Assembly: GCA_958439195.1 (NCBI GenBank)
Contig: OY288164.1
Coordinates: forward strand, 1 to 64,000
Direction of reading: 5' to 3'
Source: an uncultured Paracoccaceae bacterium
GTDB taxonomy: Bacteria; Pseudomonadota; Alphaproteobacteria; Rhodobacterales; Rhodobacteraceae
DNA: 64,000 nucleotides
Shown here: positions 23,704 through 33,854 of the stretch, one piece after another
How positions within the stretch are numbered: the stretch's first letter is position 1
How the letters are laid out: every line of letters begins with the position of its first letter
The notes under the pieces: generated by a model
Databases searched by the model: none
Told to the model about the DNA's origin: nothing
The model's input: only the letters and a program-made list of their open reading frames with translations
Made by a program: the position numbers and the translations under genes

Positions 23704-25356
23704 ATGACCAAATTCTCCGATCTCGCGCTCGATCCGCGCGTACTTCAGGCCGTCTCTGAGGCAGGCTATGAAATCCCGACGCCTATTCAGGCGCAGGCCA
23801 TTCCCCATGCGCTGCAAGGCCGCGATGTTCTGGGCATTGCCCAGACCGGCACCGGAAAGACCGCCAGTTTCGTGCTGCCGATGGTCACCCTTCTGGGTCA
23901 GGGACGCGCCCGAGCACGGATGCCGCGCAGCCTGGTGCTGGCGCCCACGCGGGAACTGGCCGCGCAGGTGGCGGAAAACTTTGACACCTATGCCAAGCAT
24001 ACCAAGCTGACAAAGGCGCTGCTGATTGGTGGCGTGTCCTTTGGTGAGCAGGACAAGCTGATCGATCGGGGCGTTGACGTTCTGATCGCAACGCCGGGCC
24101 GCCTGCTGGACCATTTCGAACGCGGCAAGCTGCTGTTGACCGGCGTGCAGATCATGGTGGTGGATGAGGCCGACCGGATGCTGGATATGGGGTTCATCCC
24201 CGATATCGAACGCATTTTCCAACTGACCCCGTTCACCCGCCAGACGATGTTCTACAGCGCCACGATGGCGCCGGAAATCGAACGGATCACCAATACCTTC
24301 CTGACCAATCCGGCCAAGATCGAAGTGGCGCGGCAATCCACCGCGTCGACCACCATCGAACAGAAGCTGATCCAGTTCACGCCTACGCGCAAAGATCGCA
24401 GCTTTGCCGAAAAGCGGGCGGTTCTGCGGGCGCTGATCAAGGCGGAAGGCGAAAGCTGCACCAACGCCATCATTTTCTGCAATCGCAAGATGGATGTGGA
24501 TGTGGTGGCCAAGTCGCTGAAGGCGCATGGGTTCAACGCATCACCCATTCATGGTGATCTGGATCAGTCGGTGCGCACCCGCACGCTGGACGGATTCCGT
24601 GATGGTTCGGTGCATCTGTTGATCGCGTCGGACGTGGCGGCACGGGGATTGGATATTCCGGCTGTCAGCCATGTGTTCAACTTTGACGTGCCGAGCCACC
24701 CCGAAGACTATGTTCACCGCATTGGTCGCACGGGCCGTGCCGGGCGTCTGGGCAAGGCCTATACAATCGCCGTGCCGTCGGATGACAAATACCTGACGGC
24801 GATTGAAAGCCTGGTGAAGATGCCGATCCCGCGCGGCACGCTGCCCGAAGGGCTGGATCTGGCGACCGAAGCATCGGATCGCCCGCGCGAAGAGCGTAGC
24901 CCGCGTGGTGGCCGCGACAGGAATGAAGGGCGTGACCGCAACCGCAGCGGTGCCGGCCGTGAAGACCGTGCGTCGCGTGAGGCGCGTGTCGAACCTGCCG
25001 CAGAGGTGGTTGCGCCGGAAGTGGTTCAGGCTGAGGCCCCCGTAGCGCAACAGCGCCGCGAGGATCGCCCGCGCCGCGATGAGGAACGGCGCAGTGATGG
25101 GCGGTCTGATGGCCGCTCTGACGGGCGTGGTGAAGAACGGCGCAATGACGATCGGCGGGGCGACGATCGGCGTGGTGAACGCCGCGATGATCGGCGTGAT
25201 GATCGGCGGGGCCGGGATCGTGATGATCGGGGCGGACCGCCGGTTGTGGGGATGGGGGATCATGTGCCGGATTTCATCCTGCGCAGCTTCAAGATTACCA
25301 GCGCACCGCAGGATGAACACGAAGAAGAAATGGCCGTCAGCGGCAGCGAAGGCTGA
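23704..25356 (+). CDS. DEAD-box RNA helicase, RhlE-like
   Basis: ATP-dependent RNA helicase of 550 aa from the ATG at 23704. Motifs in order: Q motif PTPIQAQAIP, I AQTGTGKT, Ia PTREL, II DEAD, III SAT, V ARGLDIP and VI HRIGRTGRAGR. The core ends near residue 380. The remaining 170 residues are a low-complexity tail, with RSDGRSDGRSDGRGEE and many DDRRG units, typical of RNA-binding extensions. Helicases of this type help ribosome assembly and mRNA decay, often in the cold. The upstream leader is long and non-coding. Confidence 0.92.
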   Translation: MTKFSDLALDPRVLQAVSEAGYEIPTPIQAQAIPHALQGRDVLGIAQTGTGKTASFVLPMVTLLGQGRARARMPRSLVLAPTRELAAQVAENFDTYAKHTKLTKALLIGGVSFGEQDKLIDRGVDVLIATPGRLLDHFERGKLLLTGVQIMVVDEADRMLDMGFIPDIERIFQLTPFTRQTMFYSATMAPEIERITNTFLTNPAKIEVARQSTASTTIEQKLIQFTPTRKDRSFAEKRAVLRALIKAEGESCTNAIIFCNRKMDVDVVAKSLKAHGFNASPIHGDLDQSVRTRTLDGFRDGSVHLLIASDVAARGLDIPAVSHVFNFDVPSHPEDYVHRIGRTGRAGRLGKAYTIAVPSDDKYLTAIESLVKMPIPRGTLPEGLDLATEASDRPREERSPRGGRDRNEGRDRNRSGAGREDRASREARVEPAAEVVAPEVVQAEAPVAQQRREDRPRRDEERRSDGRSDGRSDGRGEERRNDDRRGDDRRGERRDDRRDDRRGRDRDDRGGPPVVGMGDHVPDFILRSFKITSAPQDEHEEEMAVSGSEG

Positions 25357-25375
25357 ACCTGACTGCATGAAACAC

Positions 25376-25404
25376 AAAAGGCCCCGCGTTTTGCGGGGCC
25401 TTTT
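25376..25404. terminator. Bidirectional terminator between helicase and rnj genes
   Basis: A perfect 12-bp stem AAAAGGCCCCGC/GCGGGGCCTTTT with a 5-nt loop lies 19 bp after the helicase stop and 42 bp after the rnj stop on the other strand. The A-rich left arm gives a T run on the minus strand, so it can end transcription from both sides. Confidence 0.9.
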
Positions 25405-25446
25405 CGCTTTTCAGGATTGACCAGCGCGCTTTGGTAAAGCCCTGCC

Positions 25447-27120
25447 CTATTCGGCCATCAAGCGGCTTACGACGACCGTCACCTCGGGCTTTTTGCCGAT
25501 TTCTTCCATCGACACTTGCCGCACGATGCGGCGCAACGCCTCATCCAGTTTGTCGTCGTCGCGCAGGATCTTGCGCCCGGCGCCGTTCAGGAATTCGGAG
25601 AGATCGGCCTCCATTGTTTCGGCCAAGGGGCCAGAGCGGCCCTTGGTCGACAGGCCCATGATTTCGACCCACGCCTCGCCCAGCACTTCGGCATCGTCAT
25701 CAAGGATCACCGTCACCATCACATGACCGTTCAGCGCCATGCGGATACGGTCACGGATCACACCTTCCAGCGCGCCGACCTGCACATTGCCATCCAGATA
25801 GACGCGACCGGTTTCGATATGGCCCACCACGCTGGGAGATTCGCCGCTCAGGTCCACCATCATGCCGTTGGTCACCACGGCGGTGGACAGGCCCGCCTCG
25901 GCCCCGATGCGGGCGTGTTCGCGCAGGTGGCGGTGTTCGCCATGCATCGGGATCAGCATGTCGGGCAGCAACAGGCGGTGGACATGTTCCAGATCGGGGC
26001 GGTTGGCGTGGCCGGATACGTGATAGCGGCCACCGCCATCATCCATCACGTCGACGCCCATTTCCGAGAAGTTGTTGACGATGCGCAGCACCTCACGCTC
26101 ATTTCCCGGAATGGTTTTTGAGGAGAAGAGGAACAGATCGCCCTTCTTCATCTCCATCCCCAGATATTTGCCACGCGACAGTTGCGCGCTGGCCGCGCGG
26201 CGTTCGCCTTGCGACCCAGTGACGATCAGCATCAGGTTGCCACGCGGCACGCTGGCGGCATCTTCCGGGCTGACGGTGCGGGGGAAATCGGTCAGAACAC
26301 CGGATTGTTCGGCGGCGGCGACCATGCGTTTCATCGCGCGGCCCATCAGGCAGACGGACCGGTCCGCCGCACGGGCGGCTTCCGCCAGGGTGCGCAGGCG
26401 GGCGACGTTGGAGGCGAAGGTGGTGGCCACGACAAGGCCGCCACGTCCTGCGACCAGTTCACGGATCGGTTCGCGGATAGAGCTTTCCGACCGGCCGGGA
26501 TGCAGCGAAAAGACGTTGGTGGAATCGCACATCAGCGCCTTTATCGGGCGCTCGGCGGCCAGTTCGGCAAAGCGGGCGTCATCCCATGCCTCGCCCACGA
26601 TGGGGTTGTGATCCAGCTTGAAATCGCCGGAATGGACGATGCGCCCGGCGGGCGTGTCGATCACCAGCGCGGCGCTTTCGGGGATGGAATGGCTGACCGG
26701 CACGAATTGCACCTTGAACGGCCCCGCTGTCACGGTTTCCGGGCGCGGCAGGACGGTGCGGATCATTTCGACCGGCAGGCCCTGTTCTTCGAATTTCAGC
26801 CGTCCAATGGTGGCGGTAAAGCGACGGGCATAGACCGGCTTTTGCAGTTTGGGCCAAAGATGCCCCAAGGCACCGATATGGTCCTCATGGGCGTGGGTGA
26901 TGAAGATCGCCTCTAACCTGTCAAGGTTATCTTCCAGCCAGCCCAGATCGGGAAGGATCAGGTCCACACCCGGCGTTGAATCCATGTCCGGAAAGGTGAC
27001 GCCCATATCGACCAGGATCAGGCGTTCCTTGCCCGCCGGGCCATAGCCGTAGACATAGGCGTTCATGCCGATCTCCCCGGCGCCGCCGAGGGGAAGATAG
27101 ATCAGCCGGTTTGCAGTCAT
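25447..27120 (-). CDS. rnj: Ribonuclease J
   Basis: Metallo-beta-lactamase/beta-CASP ribonuclease of 557 aa with 5'-exonuclease and endonuclease activity in RNA processing and decay. The metal-binding motif HAHEDH is at residues 76-81, and other ligands lie in SVPVSHS-type and HSGDFK stretches. The C-terminal region contains HVSGHANRPD. It is the last gene of the long nuo-birA-coaX-rnj run, with an ATGA overlap with coaX, and ends before a bidirectional terminator. Confidence 0.94.
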   Translation of the reverse strand: MTANRLIYLPLGGAGEIGMNAYVYGYGPAGKERLILVDMGVTFPDMDSTPGVDLILPDLGWLEDNLDRLEAIFITHAHEDHIGALGHLWPKLQKPVYARRFTATIGRLKFEEQGLPVEMIRTVLPRPETVTAGPFKVQFVPVSHSIPESAALVIDTPAGRIVHSGDFKLDHNPIVGEAWDDARFAELAAERPIKALMCDSTNVFSLHPGRSESSIREPIRELVAGRGGLVVATTFASNVARLRTLAEAARAADRSVCLMGRAMKRMVAAAEQSGVLTDFPRTVSPEDAASVPRGNLMLIVTGSQGERRAASAQLSRGKYLGMEMKKGDLFLFSSKTIPGNEREVLRIVNNFSEMGVDVMDDGGGRYHVSGHANRPDLEHVHRLLLPDMLIPMHGEHRHLREHARIGAEAGLSTAVVTNGMMVDLSGESPSVVGHIETGRVYLDGNVQVGALEGVIRDRIRMALNGHVMVTVILDDDAEVLGEAWVEIMGLSTKGRSGPLAETMEADLSEFLNGAGRKILRDDDKLDEALRRIVRQVSMEEIGKKPEVTVVVSRLMAE

Positions 27121-27896
27121 GCGGTTTCCAATTCCTTGTTGTAGCGGTCGATGAGCATCAGGCCATGCATGGTGAGGTCATCTTCGACGCTGTCAAATAG
27201 TTCGGTATCCTGCGCGAAAAGGGAGGCAAGTCCACCGGTGGCGACAACCTTCATCTGGCGGTCACGTTCCTTGCGAACCTCGCGCACGATCCCTTCGATC
27301 AGGCCGATATAGCCCCAGTATACGCCAGATTGCATGCAGGCCACTGTATTCGTTCCGATGGCGCGGCTGGGGCGGCTGATATCGACATGCGGCAGGGCAG
27401 CGGCGGCCATGTGCAGGGCTTCGAGGCTGAGGTTGACGCCGGGGGCGATGACGCCGCCGATATAGGCACCGTCAGTATCCACCACGTCAAAGGTGGTGGC
27501 GGTGCCGAAATCGACGACGATCAAATCACCGCCGTGGCGGTCATGCGCGCCCACGGTGTTGACCAGACGGTCGGGGCCAACCGTCGTGCCCTGATCCACG
27601 CGGGGCATCACGGGAAGACGGCATTCGGGTTTGCCCACCACCAGCGGGCGGCAGTCGAAATAGCGGTTGCACAGGACGCGCAGGTTGAACACCACACGCG
27701 GCACGGTAGATGAGATGATGGCATCAGAGATGGTGGCTTCGGTCTTTGTCAGCATCATCAGCGAGGACAGCCAGACGTAATATTCATCCGCTGTCCGCGT
27801 GTGATCGGTGGCGATGCGCCATGTGGCAATAAAGCGTTCCCCGTCCCAGATGGAAAAGACGGTATTGGTGTTGCCGCAATCAATGGCGAGGAGCAT
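27117..27896 (-). CDS. coaX: Type III pantothenate kinase
   Basis: First enzyme of coenzyme A synthesis, 259 aa, of the ASKHA-fold type III class that is not feedback-inhibited by CoA. The phosphate motif is DCGNTNTVFSIWDG (about 6-19), and DRLVNTVGAHDRHGG and VVDFGTATTFD follow. It lies between birA (14 bp upstream) and rnj (ATGA overlap). Confidence 0.95.
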   Translation of the reverse strand: MLLAIDCGNTNTVFSIWDGERFIATWRIATDHTRTADEYYVWLSSLMMLTKTEATISDAIISSTVPRVVFNLRVLCNRYFDCRPLVVGKPECRLPVMPRVDQGTTVGPDRLVNTVGAHDRHGGDLIVVDFGTATTFDVVDTDGAYIGGVIAPGVNLSLEALHMAAAALPHVDISRPSRAIGTNTVACMQSGVYWGYIGLIEGIVREVRKERDRQMKVVATGGLASLFAQDTELFDSVEDDLTMHGLMLIDRYNKELETA

Positions 27897-27910
27897 GGCT
27901 TTCCCCGTTG

Positions 27911-28684
27911 TCAGAAGAACACCTCCGCCGCCGGAATGGCGACGGGGCCGTGGGATTGGCGCAGGATCAGGGCACCGGTATCGTCAATCGTGTCGAAGAT
28001 GCCTTCGCGTGTGTCGGCGCCGGTGCGGGCGCGGATGGGCTGACCCAACCGTGCGGCATGGGCGAGCCACGCCAGGCGCAAGGGGGCAAAGCCCTGGGTG
28101 GTGAAGGTCGTCTCCCACCGGGAAAAGGCGGGGGCGAGCGCATTGAGGAATGCCTCTGGCGTCACACGCAAACCCGTTTCTGCCAGCAATGTGACAGGCG
28201 GCACAGCCCCCGGTTCCATCTGCGCGGGATCAGGGGCGGCAATCAGGTTGACGCCGATGCCGATGGCAAGGTGTTGCACCCCCTGCCCTGCCGTGGCGCT
28301 TTCCAACAGGATGCCCGCCACCTTGCCGCCATTCAGCAGCACATCATTGGGCCACTTCAGCGTAAAAACAGCGGGCAGGTCCGTCAGTGCGACAAAGGCA
28401 TCACGCAATGCCAGCGCGGCGGCGAAGGAGCGCAGGGCCACCGTGGCGGGCGGTTCGGACGGATGCAGAAGAAGTGTGCTGTGGAAATTGCCACGGGGGC
28501 TGGCCCAGGCGCGGGCGCGGCGGCCGCGCCCTGCTGTCTGTTCACCCGCCACGATCCAGCACGGTGCCGGATGGGACGGGGCGATGCGAAACGCCTCGGC
28601 ATTCGTGCTGTCGACGGTGTCCAGAAAGCGGCGGCCCACACCTGCGGGCCAAGGGGCGCTTTCTGACAACGGATCAGCGGACAA
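27911..28684 (-). CDS. birA: Biotin--[acetyl-CoA carboxylase] ligase, catalytic type
   Basis: Biotin protein ligase of 257 aa. The ATP/biotin loop GRGRRARAW follows TAGE-type residues (GEQTAGRGRR). It lacks the N-terminal helix-turn-helix of E. coli BirA, so it should biotinylate carboxylases without acting as a repressor. Its start overlaps the nuoN stop by 11 bp. In Paracoccus a birA-like frame also follows the last complex I gene, from my memory of that operon. Confidence 0.93.
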   Translation of the reverse strand: MSADPLSESAPWPAGVGRRFLDTVDSTNAEAFRIAPSHPAPCWIVAGEQTAGRGRRARAWASPRGNFHSTLLLHPSEPPATVALRSFAAALALRDAFVALTDLPAVFTLKWPNDVLLNGGKVAGILLESATAGQGVQHLAIGIGVNLIAAPDPAQMEPGAVPPVTLLAETGLRVTPEAFLNALAPAFSRWETTFTTQGFAPLRLAWLAHAARLGQPIRARTGADTREGIFDTIDDTGALILRQSHGPVAIPAAEVFF

Positions 28685-30110
28685 GGGCTTCTGCCGCGAT
28701 GGCGGCGGCGGGTTCGATGCCGAACAGGTTCACGATCCCGGCCACCATGATGACGGACACTGCCACCAGCATTGCCCATTGGGCGGGTGCCATGCGCGAT
28801 TCCATGCCGTCGCTTTCCTTGCCGAAATACATGAAGAACACGATGCGCAGGTAATAGAAGGCCCCGATCACCGATGCTACCGCCCCGGCCAGTGCAAGCC
28901 AGGCCATATCGGCATCGACAGCCGCCTTCAGCACATAGAACTTGCCGAAAAAGCCCACCATCGGCGGCACGCCTGCCAGGCTGAACATCAGGACCAGCAT
29001 GGCCAGCGCCTTGAGCGGTTCCTTTTTGGCAAAGCTGTTCAGGCTGTCGATAGAGGTGACAGGGCGGCCATCGCGTTCCATCGACAGGATGAAGGCAAAG
29101 GTGCCGACGTTCATCGTGACGTAGATCGCCATATAGACCAGCATCGCCTGCACGCCTTCGGCGGTGCCTGCGGCAAGGCCGACAAGAGCATAGCCCATAT
29201 GGGCAATGGAGGAATAGGCCATCAGACGCTTGATATCGCGCTGGCCGATGGCGGCCACGGCACCGAGGAACATCGAGATCACGGCCAGCGCGGCCAGAAC
29301 CTGCGACCAGTCGCCGGGGATGGCGCCAAAGGCATCCCAGGACAGGCGGGCCAGCAACGCCATCGCCGCCACCTTTGGAGCGGTGGCAAAGAAGGCCGTC
29401 ACCGGGGTGGGCGCCCCTTCATAGACATCGGGGGTCCACATGTGGAACGGTGCAGCGGAAACCTTGAAGGCAAGCCCGGCCAGCATGAACACAAGCCCGA
29501 ACAGCAGGCCAAGCGGCGCACCTTCGCCCAGGGTGGACAGGATGCCAGAGAACAAGGTCGTGCCCGCAAAGCCGTAGGTGAGCGAAGCGCCATACAGCAG
29601 GATACCCGACGACAGCGCACCAAGGACGAAGTATTTCAGGCCTGCTTCTGTGGATTTCACGCTGTCGCGCCGGATTGCGGCGACCACATAGAGCGCCAGG
29701 GATTGCAGTTCGAGGCCCAGATACAGCGCCATCAGATCGCCTGCCGACACCATCATCATCATGCCGACCACGGCAAGAGCAAGCAGGATGGGGTATTCAA
29801 AGCGCAGCAGATCACGGCGGATCATGTAATCCTGCGACATGATCAGCACAGCCGCCGCCGATACAAGGATCATTACCTTGGCAAAGCGGGCGAAGGGATC
29901 GTCGATGAACATGCCGCCAAAGGCGCTGCGTTCGCCTGTCCCGCCCAGACCGATCCACAGGGCAAGTGCCAGGAACAGACCCGCCGTGGCCCATGAGATC
30001 AAGGGCGCTGCCTTGTCTTTTGTCGTGTAGACGCCAAACATCAGCGCGGCCATGGCGAACACCGCCAGCACGACTTCGGGCAGAACGGTCGAGAAATCTT
30101 GCGGGGTCAT
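28674..30110 (-). CDS. nuoN: NADH-quinone oxidoreductase subunit N
   Basis: Antiporter-like proton-pumping subunit of complex I, 478 aa and about 14 membrane helices. The pump helix region includes KVAAMALLARLSWDAFG and YSSIAHMGYALVGL. It is the last complex I subunit gene and overlaps birA by 11 bp. Confidence 0.96.
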   Translation of the reverse strand: MTPQDFSTVLPEVVLAVFAMAALMFGVYTTKDKAAPLISWATAGLFLALALWIGLGGTGERSAFGGMFIDDPFARFAKVMILVSAAAVLIMSQDYMIRRDLLRFEYPILLALAVVGMMMMVSAGDLMALYLGLELQSLALYVVAAIRRDSVKSTEAGLKYFVLGALSSGILLYGASLTYGFAGTTLFSGILSTLGEGAPLGLLFGLVFMLAGLAFKVSAAPFHMWTPDVYEGAPTPVTAFFATAPKVAAMALLARLSWDAFGAIPGDWSQVLAALAVISMFLGAVAAIGQRDIKRLMAYSSIAHMGYALVGLAAGTAEGVQAMLVYMAIYVTMNVGTFAFILSMERDGRPVTSIDSLNSFAKKEPLKALAMLVLMFSLAGVPPMVGFFGKFYVLKAAVDADMAWLALAGAVASVIGAFYYLRIVFFMYFGKESDGMESRMAPAQWAMLVAVSVIMVAGIVNLFGIEPAAAIAAEALVR

Positions 30111-30124
30111 CTTGTCCCGTCCCT

Positions 30125-31666
30125 TCAGTTGTTCGCAAGCTGCGTGTCACCCGCATCGGCGGGGATCGCAGCCTGATAGTCGGATACCAGCGCCTCGACC
30201 GAGGGGCCGATGATATCGGTCACCAATGCCGGGTAGACGCCAAGAAGCAGGGTCATCACCACCAGCGGCGCAAAGATCGCCTTTTCGCGGCGGTTCATAT
30301 CGGTGATCGACTTCAACGCCTCTTTGATCAGGTCGCCCATCACCACACGACGGTAAAGCCACAGCGCATAGGCCGCCGACAGGATCACCCCGGTGGTGGC
30401 CACGGCGGCAACCCAGGTATTGACCTGGAACACACCCATCAGCGTGAGGAATTCACCGATGAACCCGCTGGTTCCCGGCAAGCCGACATTGGCCATGGTG
30501 AAGAACATGAAGATCATCGCATAGGCGGGCATCCGGTTCACAAGGCCGCCATAGGCGTCAATGTCGCGCGTGTGCATCCGGTCATAGATCACGCCCACGC
30601 AGAGGAAGAGCGCGCCCGAGATGAAGCCGTGGCTGATCATCTGGAAAATCGCGCCGTCGATGCCCTGCTGGTTCGCGGCGAAAATGCCCATCGTCACGTA
30701 ACCCATATGGGCGACCGAGGAATAGGCGATCAGCTTTTTCATGTCCTGCTGCGCCAGCGCCACCAGCGAGGTATAGACGATGGCGATGGCCGACATCCAC
30801 AACACCAGGGGCGCCAGCAGATCGGACGCCACCGGAAACATCGGCAGCGAGAACCGCAGGAAACCGTAGCCGCCCATTTTCAGCAAGATCGCAGCCAGCA
30901 CGACCGACCCCGCCGTGGGGGCCTGAACGTGCGCGTCGGGCAACCAGGTATGAACAGGCCACATCGGCATCTTCACCGCGAATGAGGCGAAGAAGGCCAG
31001 CCAAAGCAACGTCTGCAAGCCGCCGACGACATGAATGCCCAGCACCTGCATGTCGTCAGACCCGAAGTTATGGGCGAGAAGCGACGGGATGTCGGTGGTG
31101 CCTGCATCCATATACATCGCAATCATCGCAACCAGCATCAGGACGGACCCGAGGAAGGTGTAAAGAAAGAACTTGAAGGCCGCGTAGATGCGTTCCTTGC
31201 CGCCCCAGATGCCGATGATCAGGAACATCGGGATCAGCCCTGCTTCGAAGAACAGGTAGAACAGCACCAGATCCAGCGCGCAGAACACGCCCAGCATCAG
31301 GGTTTCCAGCATCAGGAAGGCGATCATGTATTCCTTGACGCGGGTTTCCACCTCCCAGCAGGCGGCGATGGTCAGGGGCATCAGGAAGGTGGTCAGCATC
31401 ACGAACAGGACCGAGATGCCATCGACGCCCATCTTGTATTTCAGGCCGAGGATCCAGTCGTATTCTTCGACAAACTGAAACCCGGTGTCGGCGGGATCGA
31501 AGCCGAACAGCACGAAAAGCGACACAAGGAACGTCGCCGTGGTGGCGAGAAGCGCCAGCCATTTGGCGTTGCGCTGCGCCGCCGCGTCATCGCCGCGCAG
31601 GAACAAGGCAAGGATGCCTGCCGCAACCGCGGGGATGAAGGTGATGATGGAGAGAAGGTTTTCCAT
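30125..31666 (-). CDS. nuoM: NADH-quinone oxidoreductase subunit M
   Basis: Antiporter-like proton-pumping subunit of complex I, 513 aa. Diagnostic stretches are MPMWPVHTWLPDAHVQAPT and YSSVAHMGYVTMGI, with conserved Glu and Lys residues in the membrane helices. It follows nuoL by 1 bp and precedes nuoN by 14 bp. Confidence 0.97.
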   Translation of the reverse strand: MENLLSIITFIPAVAAGILALFLRGDDAAAQRNAKWLALLATTATFLVSLFVLFGFDPADTGFQFVEEYDWILGLKYKMGVDGISVLFVMLTTFLMPLTIAACWEVETRVKEYMIAFLMLETLMLGVFCALDLVLFYLFFEAGLIPMFLIIGIWGGKERIYAAFKFFLYTFLGSVLMLVAMIAMYMDAGTTDIPSLLAHNFGSDDMQVLGIHVVGGLQTLLWLAFFASFAVKMPMWPVHTWLPDAHVQAPTAGSVVLAAILLKMGGYGFLRFSLPMFPVASDLLAPLVLWMSAIAIVYTSLVALAQQDMKKLIAYSSVAHMGYVTMGIFAANQQGIDGAIFQMISHGFISGALFLCVGVIYDRMHTRDIDAYGGLVNRMPAYAMIFMFFTMANVGLPGTSGFIGEFLTLMGVFQVNTWVAAVATTGVILSAAYALWLYRRVVMGDLIKEALKSITDMNRREKAIFAPLVVMTLLLGVYPALVTDIIGPSVEALVSDYQAAIPADAGDTQLANN

Positions 31667-31667
31667 A

Positions 31668-33848
31668 TCAGTTCGCGCCCCCCAAGAGCGTCATCCACGT
31701 GATCAAGGCAGCGATGCCCAGAACCATGGCGAAGGCATAGTGGAACACATAGCCCGACTGCGCGCGTGACGCGAGGCGGGTGAAGAACGGGATGATCCCC
31801 ATGGCAATGCCATTGATCGACCCGTCGATGACGGTGCCGTCGCCCTTTTTCCACAGGAAGCCACCCAGCCATTTCGCAGGGCGGACAAAGATCCAGTCAT
31901 ACAGTTCGTCGAAATACCATTTGTTCAGCAGGAACAGGTAAAGCGGGCGTTGCTGCGTGGCCAGACGACCGGGCAAATCGGGGCGGCGGATATAGAACTG
32001 GAAGGCCAGCAGGAAGCCCAGCACCATTGCGACGAAGGGCGAAACCTTTACCCATTTCGGCACAAGATGTGCCTCGTGCAGCACGTCATTTTCGGGGCCG
32101 ATAAAGATGGCCCCCTGCCCTGGCAGCGGCTGCGGGAAGGCGTGGCCTTCGCCGTGTTCGCCTTCGCCCTGCGCCGCATCTGCCGTGACGGTGGCCTCGG
32201 CCTCCGTCGCTGCTGCGGGGTCGGCGGTGGCGGCCTCGGCGCTGTGATCCTCGCCCTCGGCATGGTCGGCATCGGTTGCCGAATGTTCGGCCACCGGAAG
32301 GCCAAACCAGGCACGGACCTTGGCTTCTTCGCCAAAGAACACGTTATACCAGATCATCCCGGAAAACACGGCACCCAGCGCCAGAACGCCCAATGGCACC
32401 AGCATCACAGTCGGGCTTTCATGCGGTTCGTGATGGTGGTCGTCATGGCCGTGACCCAGGCCGTTATGCCCATGCGCCCCAGCCCGGCTTTCGCCGTAGA
32501 AGGTCAGGAACATCAGGCGCCAGGAATAGAAACTGGTCATCCCCGCCGCGGCCACCAGAAGCCAGAAGGCATAGTTGCTGCCGACATAGGCGGATTCGAT
32601 CACCGCATCCTTCGACAGGAAACCCGCAAAGCCGTAATGCGTCAGCGGGATGCCAACGCCGGTGATGGCCAGCGTGCCGATCATCATCGCCCAGAAAGTG
32701 AAGGGGATCTTCTTGCGAAGGCCGCCATAGTTGCGCAGATCCTGTTCATGATGCGTGGCATGGATCACCGACCCCGCGCCAAGAAACAGCATTGCCTTGA
32801 AGAAGGCATGGGTGAACAGGTGGAACATCGCCACCGAATAGACGCCCACACCGGCGGCCACGAACATGTAGCCAAGTTGCGAACAGGTGGAATAGGCGAT
32901 GACGCGCTTGATATCGTTCTGCACCAGACCCACGGTCGCGGCGAAGAAGGCGGTGGTGGCCCCCAGCACGGTGATGAACATCGCGGCCGAAGGCGCATAT
33001 TCGTAAAGCGGCGACATACGGCAGACAAGGAACACCCCTGCTGTCACCATAGTTGCCGCGTGGATCAGGGCGGAGACGGGCGTCGGCCCCTCCATCGCGT
33101 CGGGCAGCCAGGTGTGCAAGATCAACTGCGCCGATTTCCCCATCGCGCCGATGAACAACAGGACGCCGATCAGGTTGGCGGCGTTCCATTCCCCCCACAG
33201 AAAGGTGAGGTTGGTTTCCGCCAGTTCCGGCACCTTGGCAAAGATCACGTCAAAGCTGACGGAGTCTGTCAGGAAATAGAGCGCGAAGATCCCCAACGCA
33301 AAACCGAAATCGCCAACACGGTTCACGACAAAAGCCTTGATCGCGGCGGCGTTGGCCGAGGGTTTCTTGTAGTAGAACCCGATCAGCAGATACGAGGCGA
33401 CCCCCACCCCTTCCCAGCCGAAGAACATCTGGATCAGGTTGTCCGATGTCACCAGCATCAGCATCGCAAAGGTGAAGAAGGACAGATAGGCAAAGAAGCG
33501 GGCGCGGTAATGTTCATCTTCGCGCCAGTTGTCATCGTGCGCCATGTAGCCGAAGGAATAGAGGTGAACGAGCGCCGAAACAGAGTTTATGACCACCAGC
33601 ATGATGGCGGTCAGCCGGTCGAGCCGGATGGACCAATCGCTGGTCAGCGTACCGCTTTCGATCCAGCGCAGCAGGACGATCTGTTCGGTCACGCCATCAT
33701 GCGTCAGAAAGATGACCCAAGACAGGATCGCCGCCAGAAACACCAGCGCAGTGGTGATGATCTGTCCGGCCTTTTCACCGATGAAACGCCAGCCAAAGCC
33801 GCAGATCAGCGCGCCGATCAGCGGCGCAAAGAGGATGATCGTTGCCAT
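31668..33848 (-). CDS. nuoL: NADH-quinone oxidoreductase subunit L
   Basis: Distal proton-pumping subunit of complex I with the long lateral helix, 726 aa against 613 in E. coli. The core includes QLILHTWLPDAMEGPTPVSA and YSTCSQLGYMF. The extra length is mainly two loops: a His-rich segment at about residues 456-477 (HGHNGLGHGHDDHHHEPHE) and an Ala/Glu/His-rich segment at about 520-570. Both lie between late membrane helices before the lateral helix. Confidence 0.97.
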   Translation of the reverse strand: MATIILFAPLIGALICGFGWRFIGEKAGQIITTALVFLAAILSWVIFLTHDGVTEQIVLLRWIESGTLTSDWSIRLDRLTAIMLVVINSVSALVHLYSFGYMAHDDNWREDEHYRARFFAYLSFFTFAMLMLVTSDNLIQMFFGWEGVGVASYLLIGFYYKKPSANAAAIKAFVVNRVGDFGFALGIFALYFLTDSVSFDVIFAKVPELAETNLTFLWGEWNAANLIGVLLFIGAMGKSAQLILHTWLPDAMEGPTPVSALIHAATMVTAGVFLVCRMSPLYEYAPSAAMFITVLGATTAFFAATVGLVQNDIKRVIAYSTCSQLGYMFVAAGVGVYSVAMFHLFTHAFFKAMLFLGAGSVIHATHHEQDLRNYGGLRKKIPFTFWAMMIGTLAITGVGIPLTHYGFAGFLSKDAVIESAYVGSNYAFWLLVAAAGMTSFYSWRLMFLTFYGESRAGAHGHNGLGHGHDDHHHEPHESPTVMLVPLGVLALGAVFSGMIWYNVFFGEEAKVRAWFGLPVAEHSATDADHAEGEDHSAEAATADPAAATEAEATVTADAAQGEGEHGEGHAFPQPLPGQGAIFIGPENDVLHEAHLVPKWVKVSPFVAMVLGFLLAFQFYIRRPDLPGRLATQQRPLYLFLLNKWYFDELYDWIFVRPAKWLGGFLWKKGDGTVIDGSINGIAMGIIPFFTRLASRAQSGYVFHYAFAMVLGIAALITWMTLLGGAN

Positions 33849-33854
33849 TCCGGG

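Noticed and set aside
24900..25250. Repetitive DNA at the helicase 3' end as a mobile or tandem-repeat element
   Set aside because: The repetition reflects the Arg/Asp/Gly-rich protein tail in frame, as in other RhlE-like helicases.
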